The notes: generated from the sequence alone by a model not told the origin. DNA of 5,456 nucleotides from an uncultured Nocardioides sp. (GCF_946885725.1 NZ_CAMPGZ010000238.1:1-5456), one strand, 5' to 3'. Positions 1 to 5,456 are shown, counted from the first letter of the stretch. Numbers and translations are program-made.

Positions 1-92
1 AGCGGCACGGCTCGCTCGGCTTCGGCAAGGGCAACTTCAAGGCGCTCTTCGAGGCCATCGAGCGCGAGCAGGAGCGCCGCGGCAACCTCTGA
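1..92 (+). CDS. hppD: 4-hydroxyphenylpyruvate dioxygenase, C-terminal fragment (cut by window edge)
   Basis: Only the last 29 codons and the TGA stop (90-92) are present; the first whole codon is at 3. The fragment reads RHGSLGFGKGNF followed by KALFEAIEREQERRGNL. This is the highly conserved C-terminus of bacterial HPPD, where the GFGxGNFxALFEAIE segment forms the helix that closes over the active site. In the family, HPPD is a cytosolic Fe(II) enzyme that converts 4-hydroxyphenylpyruvate and O2 to homogentisate and CO2 in tyrosine breakdown. Its last iron ligand, a Glu in an FxEIIQR-type motif, should lie just upstream of the window. The gene is followed at once by a strong hairpin, so it appears to end its transcription unit here. 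The call rests on recognising this tail motif; the catalytic residues themselves are not visible. Confidence 0.9.
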   Translation, partial: RHGSLGFGKGNFKALFEAIEREQERRGNL

Positions 93-125
93 CCCTGCGG
101 TCAGCACCAGCGCCGCCACGAGTCG

Positions 126-166
126 ACGGGCGGGTCCCCGATCCCTGATGCCGGGGACTCGCCCGT
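126..166 (+). terminator. Hairpin terminator after hppD
   Basis: A 15-bp inverted repeat pairs 126-140 (ACGGGCGGGTCCCCG) with 152-166 (CGGGGACTCGCCCGT) around an 11-nt loop. The only non-Watson-Crick position is a G-U wobble, so the RNA stem is continuous. It starts 33 nt after the hppD stop and ends 29 nt before the next start codon. There is only a weak U-run after it (TTGTCGTT), which is common for terminators in GC-rich actinobacteria. It may stop hppD transcripts and insulate the downstream RDD gene. Confidence 0.7.
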
Positions 167-181
167 TGTCGTTCCGGACGT

Positions 182-188
182 GGAAGGA
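182..188 (+). promoter_or_regulatory. Ribosome binding site that fixes the RDD gene start
   Basis: GGAAGGA lies 7 nt before the ATG at 196. It decides between that ATG and an in-frame ATG at 148, which falls inside the loop of the hppD terminator hairpin and has no comparable Shine-Dalgarno sequence. No convincing -10/-35 pair was recognised between 93 and 181. Confidence 0.7.
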
Positions 189-195
189 TCGGAAC

Positions 196-1002
196 ATGAC
201 GCAGATCCCCGCGGGCTGGTACCCCGACCCCGACCCGGACGCGCCCGAGCCGAAGGGCCAGCGTTACTGGGACGGCCAGCAGTGGACCGAGCACGTGCAG
301 CCGGCGCCGCAGTCGGCCCCGGGGACCGTGCCGCCGCCGTACCCCTCGGGACAGCCCGGCCAGGAGCAGGTCGGCTACCCGGCGGCGCCGGGCCAGCAGG
401 GCTACCAGGGCTACGAGGGCTACCCGGGCTACCAGGGCCAGACGGCGTACGGCGTGCCCGGGAAGGTGACCACCCCGGACGGCCAGGAGGTCGCCGGGTG
501 GGGCCGACGCCTCGGCGCCTGGCTGATCGACAGCGTCATCATCAACATCGTGTCGTGGGTCGTCGCGTTCCCCGCGGCACGCGACTACTTCGAGGCGGTC
601 AACGAGATGACCGACGAGATCATCTCGGGCGACGTGGCGCAGGGGCCGACCTTCGGGCTCACCCAGGAGATGGCCCAGCCGCTGCTGGTGATCGGGCTGG
701 TGAGCCTCGTGGTGTCACTCGTCTACAACGTGGCGTTCCTGCGCACGAAGGCCGCGACGCCGGGCAAGCTCGCGCTGGGCATGCAGGTGCGGCTGCGCGA
801 GAAGCCGGGCCAGTTGTCCTACGGCACGATCCTGGCGCGGTGGTTCGGCCAGAACCTCAACTCGTTCATCGGCTACCTGCCCGTGCTGGGGCCCCTGGGC
901 GGGCTCTACTTCCTGGCCAACTACCTCTGGCCGCTGTGGGACTCCAAGAACCAGGCCCTGCACGACAAGATCGCCAAGACGAACGTCGTCCGGGTCCGCT
1001 GA
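196..1002 (+). CDS. DUF2510 and RDD domain membrane protein
   Basis: The protein has 268 residues. Residues 5-33 form a DUF2510 motif (PAGWYPDP near 5-12, then RYWDGQQWTEH at 23-33), a short N-terminal module common in actinobacterial membrane proteins. Residues 34-98 are a low-complexity Pro/Gly/Gln/Tyr linker with repeated GY pairs (about 60-86). An RDD domain follows from about residue 101. It starts with GRRLGAWLID at 103-112, where the Arg and Asp are typical, and has membrane segments near 108-125 and 163-182 and a hydrophobic C-terminal stretch near 224-248. It also carries the usual TPGK motif (188-191) and a closing WDSKNQALHDK (248-258). RDD proteins are integral membrane proteins of mostly unknown function; some have been implicated in ion exchange. 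The N-terminal DUF2510 and linker are expected to be cytoplasmic. I cannot assign a specific substrate. The gene stands alone between a terminator and a convergent operon. Confidence 0.9.
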   Translation: MTQIPAGWYPDPDPDAPEPKGQRYWDGQQWTEHVQPAPQSAPGTVPPPYPSGQPGQEQVGYPAAPGQQGYQGYEGYPGYQGQTAYGVPGKVTTPDGQEVAGWGRRLGAWLIDSVIINIVSWVVAFPAARDYFEAVNEMTDEIISGDVAQGPTFGLTQEMAQPLLVIGLVSLVVSLVYNVAFLRTKAATPGKLALGMQVRLREKPGQLSYGTILARWFGQNLNSFIGYLPVLGPLGGLYFLANYLWPLWDSKNQALHDKIAKTNVVRVR

Positions 1003-1008
1003 CCCGGA
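989..1008 (+). terminator. Hairpin spanning the stop codon of the RDD gene
   Basis: TCCGGGTC (989-996) pairs perfectly with GACCCGGA (1001-1008) around the tetraloop CGCT (997-1000). The TGA stop at 1000-1002 sits across the loop and the start of the right arm. The stem is 8 bp and GC-rich. No U-run follows. The right arm recurs at 1023-1030 and 1045-1052 within the tandem repeat, so the left arm could pair with three alternative partners. A transcription-ending or 3'-end-protecting role is inferred from position only. Confidence 0.5.
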
Positions 1009-1054
1009 GCTGACCCAGGGCTGACCCGGAGCTGACCCAGGGCTGACCCGGAGC
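1000..1054. repeat. 11-bp tandem repeat, five units in strict alternation (2.5 copies of a 22-bp unit)
   Basis: Two 11-mers alternate without error: TGACCCGGAGC at 1000-1010, 1022-1032 and 1044-1054, and TGACCCAGGGC at 1011-1021 and 1033-1043. They differ at two positions. A sixth, decayed unit may begin at 1055 (TGACGAGC). The array starts on the stop codon of the RDD gene and runs almost to the stop codon of the convergent ATPase gene at 1068. Because 11 is not a multiple of 3, the TGA in each unit places stop codons in all three forward frames. CTGACCC within the units (for example 1043-1049) is complementary to GGGTCAG at 1065-1071, so the array is flanked by inverted copies on both sides. 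Confidence 0.9.
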
Positions 1055-1067
1055 TGACGAGCGGGGG

Positions 1068-1844
1068 TCAGAGCACCTTCGACAGGAACGCCTTCGTGCG
1101 CTCGTGCTGCGGGTCGCCGAGCACCTTGCGCGGGTCGCCCTCCTCGACGATGACGCCGCCGTCCATGAAGACGAGCTTGTGCCCGACCTCGCGGGCGAAG
1201 CCCATCTCGTGGGTGACGACCATCATCGTCATGCCCTCGTTGGCCAGGTCGCGCATCACGTCGAGCACGTCGCCGACCAGCTCGGGGTCGAGCGCGCTGG
1301 TGGGCTCGTCGAACAGCATCATGTCCGGCTCCATCGACAGCGCCCGGGCGATCGCCACGCGCTGCTGCTGGCCGCCGGAGAGGTGCGCGGGGTAGGCGTC
1401 TTCCCGGTCCGCGAGCCCGACCTTGGCGAGGTTGCGGCGGGCGACCTCGGCCGCGTCGTCCTTGCTCCGCTTGCGGACGCGCTGTTGGGCGATGGTCAGG
1501 TTGCGCAGCACCGACATGTGCGGGAACAGGTTGAACTGCTGGAACACCATGCCGATCCGGCTGCGCACCTTGTCGACGTCGATGTCGGGGTCGGTGATCT
1601 CGACGCCCTCGACGAGGATCTTGCCGGAGGTCGGCGTCTCCAGCAGGTTCACGCAGCGCAGCAGCGTCGACTTGCCGGAGCCCGACGGCCCGACCACGCA
1701 GACGACCTGGCCCTGGTCGACGTGGAAGTCGATGCCCTTGAGCACCTCGTTGTTGCCGAAGTACTTGTGCAGGTCCTGCACGTCGATGGCGGCCTTGCTG
1801 CGGTCGAGCGGTGCGGCGGGGTCGGTCACGGCGGGGTCGGTCAT
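1068..1844 (-). CDS. Polar amino-acid ABC transporter ATP-binding protein (GlnQ/HisP type)
   Basis: This 258-residue cytoplasmic ATPase would drive import through the permease encoded just upstream. Every ABC motif is present: an A-loop aromatic at about Tyr28, Walker A GPSGSGKS (52-59), Q-loop Gln102 within FQQFNLFPH, signature LSGGQQQR (155-162), Walker B MMLFDE (175-180), D-loop SALD (183-186) and the switch His212 (VTHEMGFA). The FQQFNLFPH segment and the [11 protein letters not shown] switch region are typical of the polar amino-acid uptake subfamily. The length is slightly above the usual 240-250 because of an extra N-terminal stretch of about 17 residues. The ATG at 1844 was chosen because it overlaps the permease stop (TGATG) and has GAGAGGG at 1852-1858 as ribosome binding site. 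The in-frame upstream extension would run through the permease gene in another frame. The substrate cannot be read from the ATPase. It is the last gene of the operon and ends against the tandem repeat. Confidence 0.95.
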   Translation of the reverse strand: MTDPAVTDPAAPLDRSKAAIDVQDLHKYFGNNEVLKGIDFHVDQGQVVCVVGPSGSGKSTLLRCVNLLETPTSGKILVEGVEITDPDIDVDKVRSRIGMVFQQFNLFPHMSVLRNLTIAQQRVRKRSKDDAAEVARRNLAKVGLADREDAYPAHLSGGQQQRVAIARALSMEPDMMLFDEPTSALDPELVGDVLDVMRDLANEGMTMMVVTHEMGFAREVGHKLVFMDGGVIVEEGDPRKVLGDPQHERTKAFLSKVL

Positions 1845-2638
1845 CAGCGTGCCCTCTCGGCGCGTGCTTCCATGCGGCGTACGACGATCGCGAGCGGGAC
1901 CGTGATCAGCAGGTAGCACAGCGAGATCACGATCAGCGGGGTGAAGTTGTTCTCCTGGTTGAGCGTCTCGCGCCCGTAGGCCGCGAGCTCGACGCTGCTC
2001 AGCGTGTAGCCGAGCAGGTAGACCAGCGAGGAGTCCTTGGTGAGCAGGATCAGCTCGTTCGTCAGCGGCGGGAGGATGATGCGGAACGCCTGGGGAATGA
2101 CGACCGACACCATCGCCCACGTGTGCGACATCCCGAGCGAGCGGGCGGCCTCCATCTGGCCCTTCGGCACCGCCTGGATGCCGGCGCGGATCGTCTCGGC
2201 CATGTAGGCGCCCCCGACGAGGCCCAGCGCGAGCGTCGCGATGCCGAGCACACCGCCCGGGACCTCACGGCCGGGGAACGCGATCGGGACGCCGACGCTG
2301 AGCGCGATGAACACGACCAGGGCGGGCAGCCCGCGGAAGAACTCGATGAAGGCGGTGGACAGCCACCGGTAGGGCCCGACCGACGACAGCCGCATCAGCG
2401 CCAGGAAGAGCCCCAGCACGAGGCCGAAGGTGAAGCCGCACGCCGTGTAGAGGATGGTGTTCTTCAGGGCGATCGTGATGACGTCGGGAAGCATCCCGGC
2501 GACGATGTCCATCCTGAAGAACTGCTCGCGAATCGTCGTCCAGTCGGCGAACAGCACGGCGGCCACCACGGCCACCAACAAGATGGCGTACTGGATGCCC
2601 CGCGAGACGCGAGCGCGTTGGCGGGGTGTCATGGCCAT
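1844..2638 (-). CDS. Polar amino-acid ABC transporter permease (GlnP/HisM family)
   Basis: The protein has 264 residues and is an inner-membrane permease of the His/Glu/Gln/Arg/opine family. Hydrophobic segments lie at about 15-31, 57-81, 104-121, 128-148, 197-216 and 236-255. The family signature [12 protein letters not shown] is at 97-108. The cytoplasmic EAA loop that docks the ATPase begins at EAARSLGMS (163-171) and is followed by the usual [15 protein letters not shown]. Only one permease gene is present, so the transporter should use a homodimer. The ATG at 2638 has GAGG (complement of 2647-2650) 8 nt upstream, overlapping the stop of the binding-protein gene (TGAGG). A second in-frame ATG at 2632 is a less favoured alternative. 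The gap to the binding-protein gene is 10 nt, and the 3' end shares 1 nt with the ATPase start, which suggests coupled translation. Confidence 0.95.
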   Translation of the reverse strand: MAMTPRQRARVSRGIQYAILLVAVVAAVLFADWTTIREQFFRMDIVAGMLPDVITIALKNTILYTACGFTFGLVLGLFLALMRLSSVGPYRWLSTAFIEFFRGLPALVVFIALSVGVPIAFPGREVPGGVLGIATLALGLVGGAYMAETIRAGIQAVPKGQMEAARSLGMSHTWAMVSVVIPQAFRIILPPLTNELILLTKDSSLVYLLGYTLSSVELAAYGRETLNQENNFTPLIVISLCYLLITVPLAIVVRRMEARAERAR

Positions 2639-2648
2639 GACCGGTGCC

Positions 2649-3458
2649 TCAGCTGACGAAGTCGGGGAGCTGCGCGTCCGGGAAGTACTTGCGGAAGATC
2701 TCCTCGTAGCGACCGTCCTTCGCCGCCTCCGCCAGGACCTTGTTGACCGTCTCGATCAGCGCGTCGTTCTTGTCCTTGGCGACGCCGAAGCCGTACTGCT
2801 CGCCGGTGTCGAACTCGGCGGTGACCTCGGTGTCGGGGTTCTGCGCTGCGTAGTCGTAGAGCACGCCGTTGTCGTTGACAGCCGCCGCCACGTCGCCGGT
2901 CTTCACGGCGCTGGTCAGCAGGGCGAGGTCCTCGAACGTCTTCAGCTCGACGTCGTCGGGAGCGTTGTCCTCGGCGTACGCCTTGCCGGTCGTGTTGGCC
3001 TGGACGCCCACGGTCTCGCCGGACAGCGACTCGAGGGAGTCGAAGCCGGAACCCTTCTTGACCAGCAGCGCCTGGGTGGCGTCGAAGTACGGGTCGGAGA
3101 AGTCCATGACCCGCTGCCGCTCCTCGGTGATGGTCATGCCGGCGGCGGCGATGTCGCACTTGCCGGTCGCCATGGCCTGCCCGGTCTCGATCGTCTCGAA
3201 CGGGGTGTTGACGATCTCCTGCTCGACACCGAGCTCCTCGGCGACGAGGTCCATGAGGTCCACGTCGAACCCGACGATCTTGCCGCCCTCCTTGTACTGG
3301 AACGGCTCGTAGGGCAGGTGGGTGCAGACCGTCAGCTTGCCCTCCTTGATGACCTGTGCCCCACCCTCGAGCTCGGTGGTCTCCGTGTCGGTGGCGCAGG
3401 ACGAGGCAGCGAAGGCGAGCGTGCAGGCGGCAGCGATGATCCCCAGGCGTCTGGTCAT
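2649..3458 (-). CDS. Amino-acid ABC transporter substrate-binding lipoprotein (SBP_bac_3 family)
   Basis: The precursor has 269 residues. Residues 1-21 form a lipoprotein signal peptide: charged MTRR, a hydrophobic Ala-rich core, and Cys21 in ASSC, a loose match to the lipobox because Ala rather than Leu/Val is at -3. The mature protein should be lipid-anchored outside the membrane and deliver a polar amino acid to the permease. Family landmarks are YEPFQY (50-55), GFDVDL (63-68), GKCDIAAAGMTITEER (99-114) with Arg114 as the expected ligand-carboxylate contact, FSDPYF (120-125), GVQANTTG (151-158) and AAAVNDNGVL (191-200), the region that usually supplies the acidic contact to the ligand amino group. 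The ATG at 3458 was chosen because it starts the signal peptide and has CAGGG (complement of 3466-3470) 7 nt upstream. An open frame extends further upstream, but it overlaps the DUF4873 gene and would bury the signal peptide. Glutamate, glutamine or another polar amino acid is likely; the exact ligand is unresolved. Confidence 0.95.
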   Translation of the reverse strand: MTRRLGIIAAACTLAFAASSCATDTETTELEGGAQVIKEGKLTVCTHLPYEPFQYKEGGKIVGFDVDLMDLVAEELGVEQEIVNTPFETIETGQAMATGKCDIAAAGMTITEERQRVMDFSDPYFDATQALLVKKGSGFDSLESLSGETVGVQANTTGKAYAEDNAPDDVELKTFEDLALLTSAVKTGDVAAAVNDNGVLYDYAAQNPDTEVTAEFDTGEQYGFGVAKDKNDALIETVNKVLAEAAKDGRYEEIFRKYFPDAQLPDFVS

Positions 3459-3511
3459 GTCTGCACCCTGCCGCGCCGCCGGGGTTGGCGCAAATCCGGG
3501 AACGAACCGGG

Positions 3512-3823
3512 TCAGATTCCCTTGGGCTCCCTTCCCTCCGGCAGTGGGTACGGCGGCCGGCCGACCCCGGCGATCCGGTAACGGCCCCACGGGTCGACGT
3601 CCGACAGTCGGCCCGTCGCCGCGCCGGCCGGGGTGCGCAGCTCGACCGTCGCGCCGGCCCGGCCGAGCGCGTCGACCCGCTCGTCGCGGGCGATCCGGCC
3701 GTGCCAGTGGTAGCGCCCGTCGATCGGCTGGAACAGCCCGCGCAACGTGACCGCGACCGGCACCTCGCCGTCGTCTGTCACGAGCGTCGCGGCCCCGTCG
3801 TACCCCTCGTGGTCGTGCTGCAT
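3512..3823 (-). CDS. DUF4873 domain protein
   Basis: This is a small protein of 103 residues with no signal peptide or membrane segment, so probably cytoplasmic. I recognise it as DUF4873 from YDGAATLV (8-15), the VPVAVTLRGLFQPIDGRYHWHGR block (21-43), VELRTPAGAATG (60-71) and the closing DVDPWGRYRIAGVGRPPYP (75-93). The domain has no established biochemical function. As I recall, it also occurs fused to or beside flavin-dependent monooxygenases in actinobacteria, which would fit a supporting role for an oxidative enzyme. The ATG at 3823 overlaps the TetR stop codon (TGATG) and has a strong AGGAG (complement of 3830-3834) 6 nt upstream, so the gene should be co-expressed with the regulator. 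The neighbouring transporter operon starts 53 nt downstream on the same strand, and I see no clear terminator between them. Confidence 0.88.
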   Translation of the reverse strand: MQHDHEGYDGAATLVTDDGEVPVAVTLRGLFQPIDGRYHWHGRIARDERVDALGRAGATVELRTPAGAATGRLSDVDPWGRYRIAGVGRPPYPLPEGREPKGI

Positions 3824-4494
3824 CACGCTCTCCTTTCGCCCGGGTCGTTGCTGTCGAGGTCGACGCCGTACTCCCGCGCCAGGCCCTCGAACGCGTGCCA
3901 CACGAACGCCGCGAGGTAGCCGCGGACCGCTGCGCGCGACATCGTGCGGCGGGTCAGCCACCACTCGCCGGTGCTCAGCCCGAGGCCGACCAGCCCGTAG
4001 GCCCACGGTTCGGCGCCGCCCGCGTCCACGCCGAGCTCGCGCAGGGTGTCGCCCAGCACGCGAGCCATCGCCGCGGCGATGGCGGCCTTGCCGTCCGCCA
4101 GCGGGTCGGTGTCGCCCTGCACTCGGTGGGTCACCAGCAGCAGGAAGACGTTGGGGTGCTCCTCGATCGCCGCGAGGTAGGCCTCGCACGCGCGGTCGAC
4201 GCGCTCCTTGACCGACCCCTCCGAGGTGAACGCCGGCAGCAGTCGCTCCATGACGACGCCCGCGCCCCAGGAGCCCACGGCGGCGTGCAGGTCGGCCTTG
4301 TCGGCGAAGTAGCGGTAGAGCACCGGCTTGCTCACCCCGGCCGCCGCGGCGATCTCGTCGATGCCGGCGCGGGGTCCGTGCTCGTCGATCGCGGCCACCG
4401 CCGCGAGCACCAGCTCGTCGCGACGGGCCTCCCGGTGGGCGCTCCACCGGGTGCTCCGGCCGTCGCCGGGGGAGCCCTTGACCTTCCGCGCCAT
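3823..4494 (-). CDS. TetR/AcrR family transcriptional regulator
   Basis: This 223-residue DNA-binding protein is a typical TetR in length. The N-terminal helix-turn-helix covers about residues 28-69. It includes GIDEIAAAAGVSKPVLYRYF (44-63), with the canonical recognition-helix ending LYRYFADKADL. The C-terminal ligand-binding domain (about 75-210) is variable, so the effector cannot be predicted. An Arg/Lys/Gly-rich tail (residues 1-25) precedes the HTH. I chose the ATG at 4494. A GTG at 4503, in frame, would add three residues but has no ribosome binding site. The ATG also lacks a good one, yet it lies where a leaderless transcript from the -10 at 4502-4507 would start. It diverges from the diiron oxygenase gene across a 59-nt gap holding a perfect inverted repeat, so it probably represses both itself and the oxygenase. 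Confidence 0.93.
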   Translation of the reverse strand: MARKVKGSPGDGRSTRWSAHREARRDELVLAAVAAIDEHGPRAGIDEIAAAAGVSKPVLYRYFADKADLHAAVGSWGAGVVMERLLPAFTSEGSVKERVDRACEAYLAAIEEHPNVFLLLVTHRVQGDTDPLADGKAAIAAAMARVLGDTLRELGVDAGGAEPWAYGLVGLGLSTGEWWLTRRTMSRAAVRGYLAAFVWHAFEGLAREYGVDLDSNDPGERRA

Positions 4495-4501
4495 GTGGAG
4501 C

Positions 4502-4531
4502 ACTCTAGCCGTTAGACGTTACTTCAGGTAA
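4502..4531 (-). promoter_or_regulatory. Candidate TetR gene promoter (leaderless)
   Basis: Read on the minus strand, TAGAGT (complement of 4502-4507) matches the actinobacterial -10 pattern TAnnnT. TTACCT (complement of 4526-4531) lies 18 nt upstream as a weak -35. Transcription would start about 7 nt after the -10, at 4494-4495, which is at the ATG itself. Agreement between the predicted start and the ATG is the main support. The -35 match is only 3 of 6. Confidence 0.4.
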
Positions 4532-4532
4532 C
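4518..4532. promoter_or_regulatory. Putative TetR operator (inverted repeat)
   Basis: GTTAC (4518-4522) and GTAAC (4528-4532) are perfect inverted repeats around the 5-nt spacer TTCAG. The 15-bp site is AT-richer than its surroundings, lies in the divergent gap between the regulator and the oxygenase, and covers the proposed -35 of the regulator. Its size and placement fit a TetR dimer site. That this TetR binds it is inferred. Confidence 0.6.
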
Positions 4533-4542
4533 ACACAATCTC

Positions 4543-4548
4543 GGGAGG
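4543..4548 (+). promoter_or_regulatory. Ribosome binding site of the diiron oxygenase gene
   Basis: GGGAGG lies 5 nt before the ATG at 4554 and fixes this start. No convincing + strand promoter was found in the divergent gap. The best -10-like hexamer (CACAAT, 4534-4539) would start transcription inside this site. Confidence 0.7.
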
Positions 4549-4553
4549 TCTGG

Positions 4554-5456
4554 ATGAGCTCCACCGCCACTTCCAGCTCGGACGTCGCCACCCGCCTGCT
4601 GGGGTCGTCCGCGCGGATGTCGTACGACCCGGAGATCGAGCTCGACTGGGACGCGCCGCTCGTCGACGGCTTGTGGTTCATGCAGCCGGAGCGGATGTCG
4701 CTCTACGGGACGCCGCTGTGGGAGTCGCTCAGCCCGGAGCAGCAGGTCGAGCTGTCCCGGCACGAGATCGCGAGCATCGCGAGCGTGGGGCTGTGGTTCG
4801 AGCTGATCCTGATGCAGCTCGTCGCGCGCGAGCTCTACGACGCCGACCCGACCTCCGCCCGCACGCAGTACGCCCTCACCGAGGTCGGCGACGAGTGCCG
4901 CCACTCGATCATGTTCGGCCGTGCGATCGCGCGGTTCGGTGCGCCGGCGTACGGCGTCACCCCGCACGTCCACCGTCTTGGCCGCGGCTTCAAGGCGCTC
5001 GCGTCCGGCGTCTCCGCGTACGCCTCGATCCTCGTCGCCGAGGAGATCCTCGACCGCTGGCAGCGCGAGCTGATGCGCGACGAGCGCGTGCAGCCGCTGG
5101 TGCGGATGGTCTCGCGCGTGCACGTGCTGGAAGAGGCGCGGCACATGACGTTCGCGCGCGAGGAGGTCGAGCGGATGGTGCCGACGCTGTCGCGCCCGCG
5201 GTTGGCTCTGCACCGCACGCTCACCGCGCAGACCGCGTTCATGATCGCCCGATCGCTCGTGAATCCGCGCGTGTACGCCGCCGTCGGCCTCGACCCGCGC
5301 GAGGCGCGGCGCCAGGCGCTGAACAACCCGCACTACCAGGCGACGATGGCGTGGATGGGCGAGCGGGTGCTGGCCTTCCTCGACGAACAAGGCTTGGTGA
5401 GCCCGGCGCAGAAGCCGGTCTGGAAGCGGTCGCTGCTGATGCCGGCCGACGCCTAG
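4554..5456 (+). CDS. AurF-type non-haem diiron oxygenase
   Basis: This complete 300-residue protein has a stop codon (TAG) that ends exactly at the window edge. It belongs to the family of p-aminobenzoate N-oxygenase AurF, cytosolic all-helical enzymes that use two irons and O2; AurF and CmlI oxidise arylamines to nitro groups. All seven expected metal ligands can be placed by spacing: Glu83 (WFELILMQ), Glu114 and His117 (EVGDECRHS), Glu163 (VAEEILDRW), and His190, Glu194 and His197 (HVLEEARHM). The HxxxExxH triad, which supplies the extra histidine typical of AurF-like centres, is intact. Glu83 is the least certain assignment. The length is a little below AurF (about 336 residues), mostly through shorter termini. 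The gene diverges from a TetR/DUF4873 pair and has its own strong ribosome binding site. No redox partner is visible, though the window ends directly after the stop. The substrate is unknown; hydroxylation of another kind is possible. Confidence 0.9.
   Translation: MSSTATSSSDVATRLLGSSARMSYDPEIELDWDAPLVDGLWFMQPERMSLYGTPLWESLSPEQQVELSRHEIASIASVGLWFELILMQLVARELYDADPTSARTQYALTEVGDECRHSIMFGRAIARFGAPAYGVTPHVHRLGRGFKALASGVSAYASILVAEEILDRWQRELMRDERVQPLVRMVSRVHVLEEARHMTFAREEVERMVPTLSRPRLALHRTLTAQTAFMIARSLVNPRVYAAVGLDPREARRQALNNPHYQATMAWMGERVLAFLDEQGLVSPAQKPVWKRSLLMPADA

Noticed and set aside
148..195. Upstream in-frame ATG extending the RDD protein by 16 residues
   Set aside because: It lies inside the hppD terminator hairpin, lacks a ribosome binding site, and the added residues are not part of the DUF2510 motif, which begins right after the ATG at 196.
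1000..1071. Tandem repeats as a CRISPR array
   Set aside because: Units are 11 bp, directly adjacent and without spacers; there are no cas genes nearby.
1845..2120. N-terminal extension of the ATPase frame
   Set aside because: It overlaps the permease gene, its sequence is Arg/His/Ala-rich frame-shadow composition, and the ATG at 1844 has both a ribosome binding site and the TGATG junction.
1811..3581. Long open frames on the + strand opposite the permease and binding-protein genes
   Set aside because: Their translations are Arg/Asp/His- or Val/Leu/Gly-rich with no recognisable domain. They are explained by high GC at third positions of the real minus-strand genes.
3824..4447. Extension of the DUF4873 frame back through the TetR gene
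   Set aside because: The extension is Arg/Gly-rich shadow sequence of the TetR gene. The ATG at 3823 has a strong AGGAG and starts the recognisable domain.
4512..4539. + strand promoter TTAGAC / CACAAT for the oxygenase
   Set aside because: The -35 match is poor, and the implied start site would fall in the ribosome binding site at 4543-4548.
4524..5390. Minus-strand open frame of 288 codons opposite the diiron oxygenase
   Set aside because: It is Arg/His/Val-rich with no motif and lies antisense to a gene with all its catalytic residues. It is a GC-driven shadow.

Overview
This window comes from a GC-rich (about 70% by eye) bacterial chromosome. The combination of features points to an actinobacterium: DUF2510 and RDD domains in one protein, a DUF4873 protein, strong G/C bias at third codon positions, and a probably leaderless TetR gene. 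A Nocardioides-, Pseudonocardia- or Mycobacterium-like host would fit, but the genus cannot be fixed from the sequence alone. I see no phage, transposon, CRISPR, rRNA or tRNA sequence. Seven genes are recognised, one of them cut by the left edge, and they fill almost the whole window.

Left part (1-1067, + strand). The last 29 codons and stop of 4-hydroxyphenylpyruvate dioxygenase (tyrosine catabolism) are followed by a strong hairpin terminator. Next is a DUF2510-linker-RDD membrane protein. Its stop codon lies inside an 8-bp perfect hairpin and also opens an 11-bp/22-bp tandem repeat that fills the convergent gap to the next gene.

Middle part (1068-3458, - strand). A compact three-gene operon encodes a polar amino-acid ABC importer, transcribed in the order lipoprotein binding protein, permease, ATPase. 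The gaps are 10 nt and a 1-nt TGATG overlap, so the genes are probably translationally coupled. The importer is complete: one permease type, which would work as a homodimer, one ATPase and one binding protein.

Right part (3512-5456). A TetR regulator and a DUF4873 protein (- strand, again joined by a TGATG overlap) diverge from a complete AurF-type non-haem diiron oxygenase (+ strand), whose stop codon is the last base of the window. The short divergent region holds a perfect 5-5-5 inverted repeat over the likely -35 element of the TetR gene, as expected for an autoregulated TetR operator. I read these three genes as one regulatory and functional module, an oxygenase with its regulator and a small companion protein. 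Its substrate is unknown, and it is the part of the window most likely to hold undescribed biochemistry.
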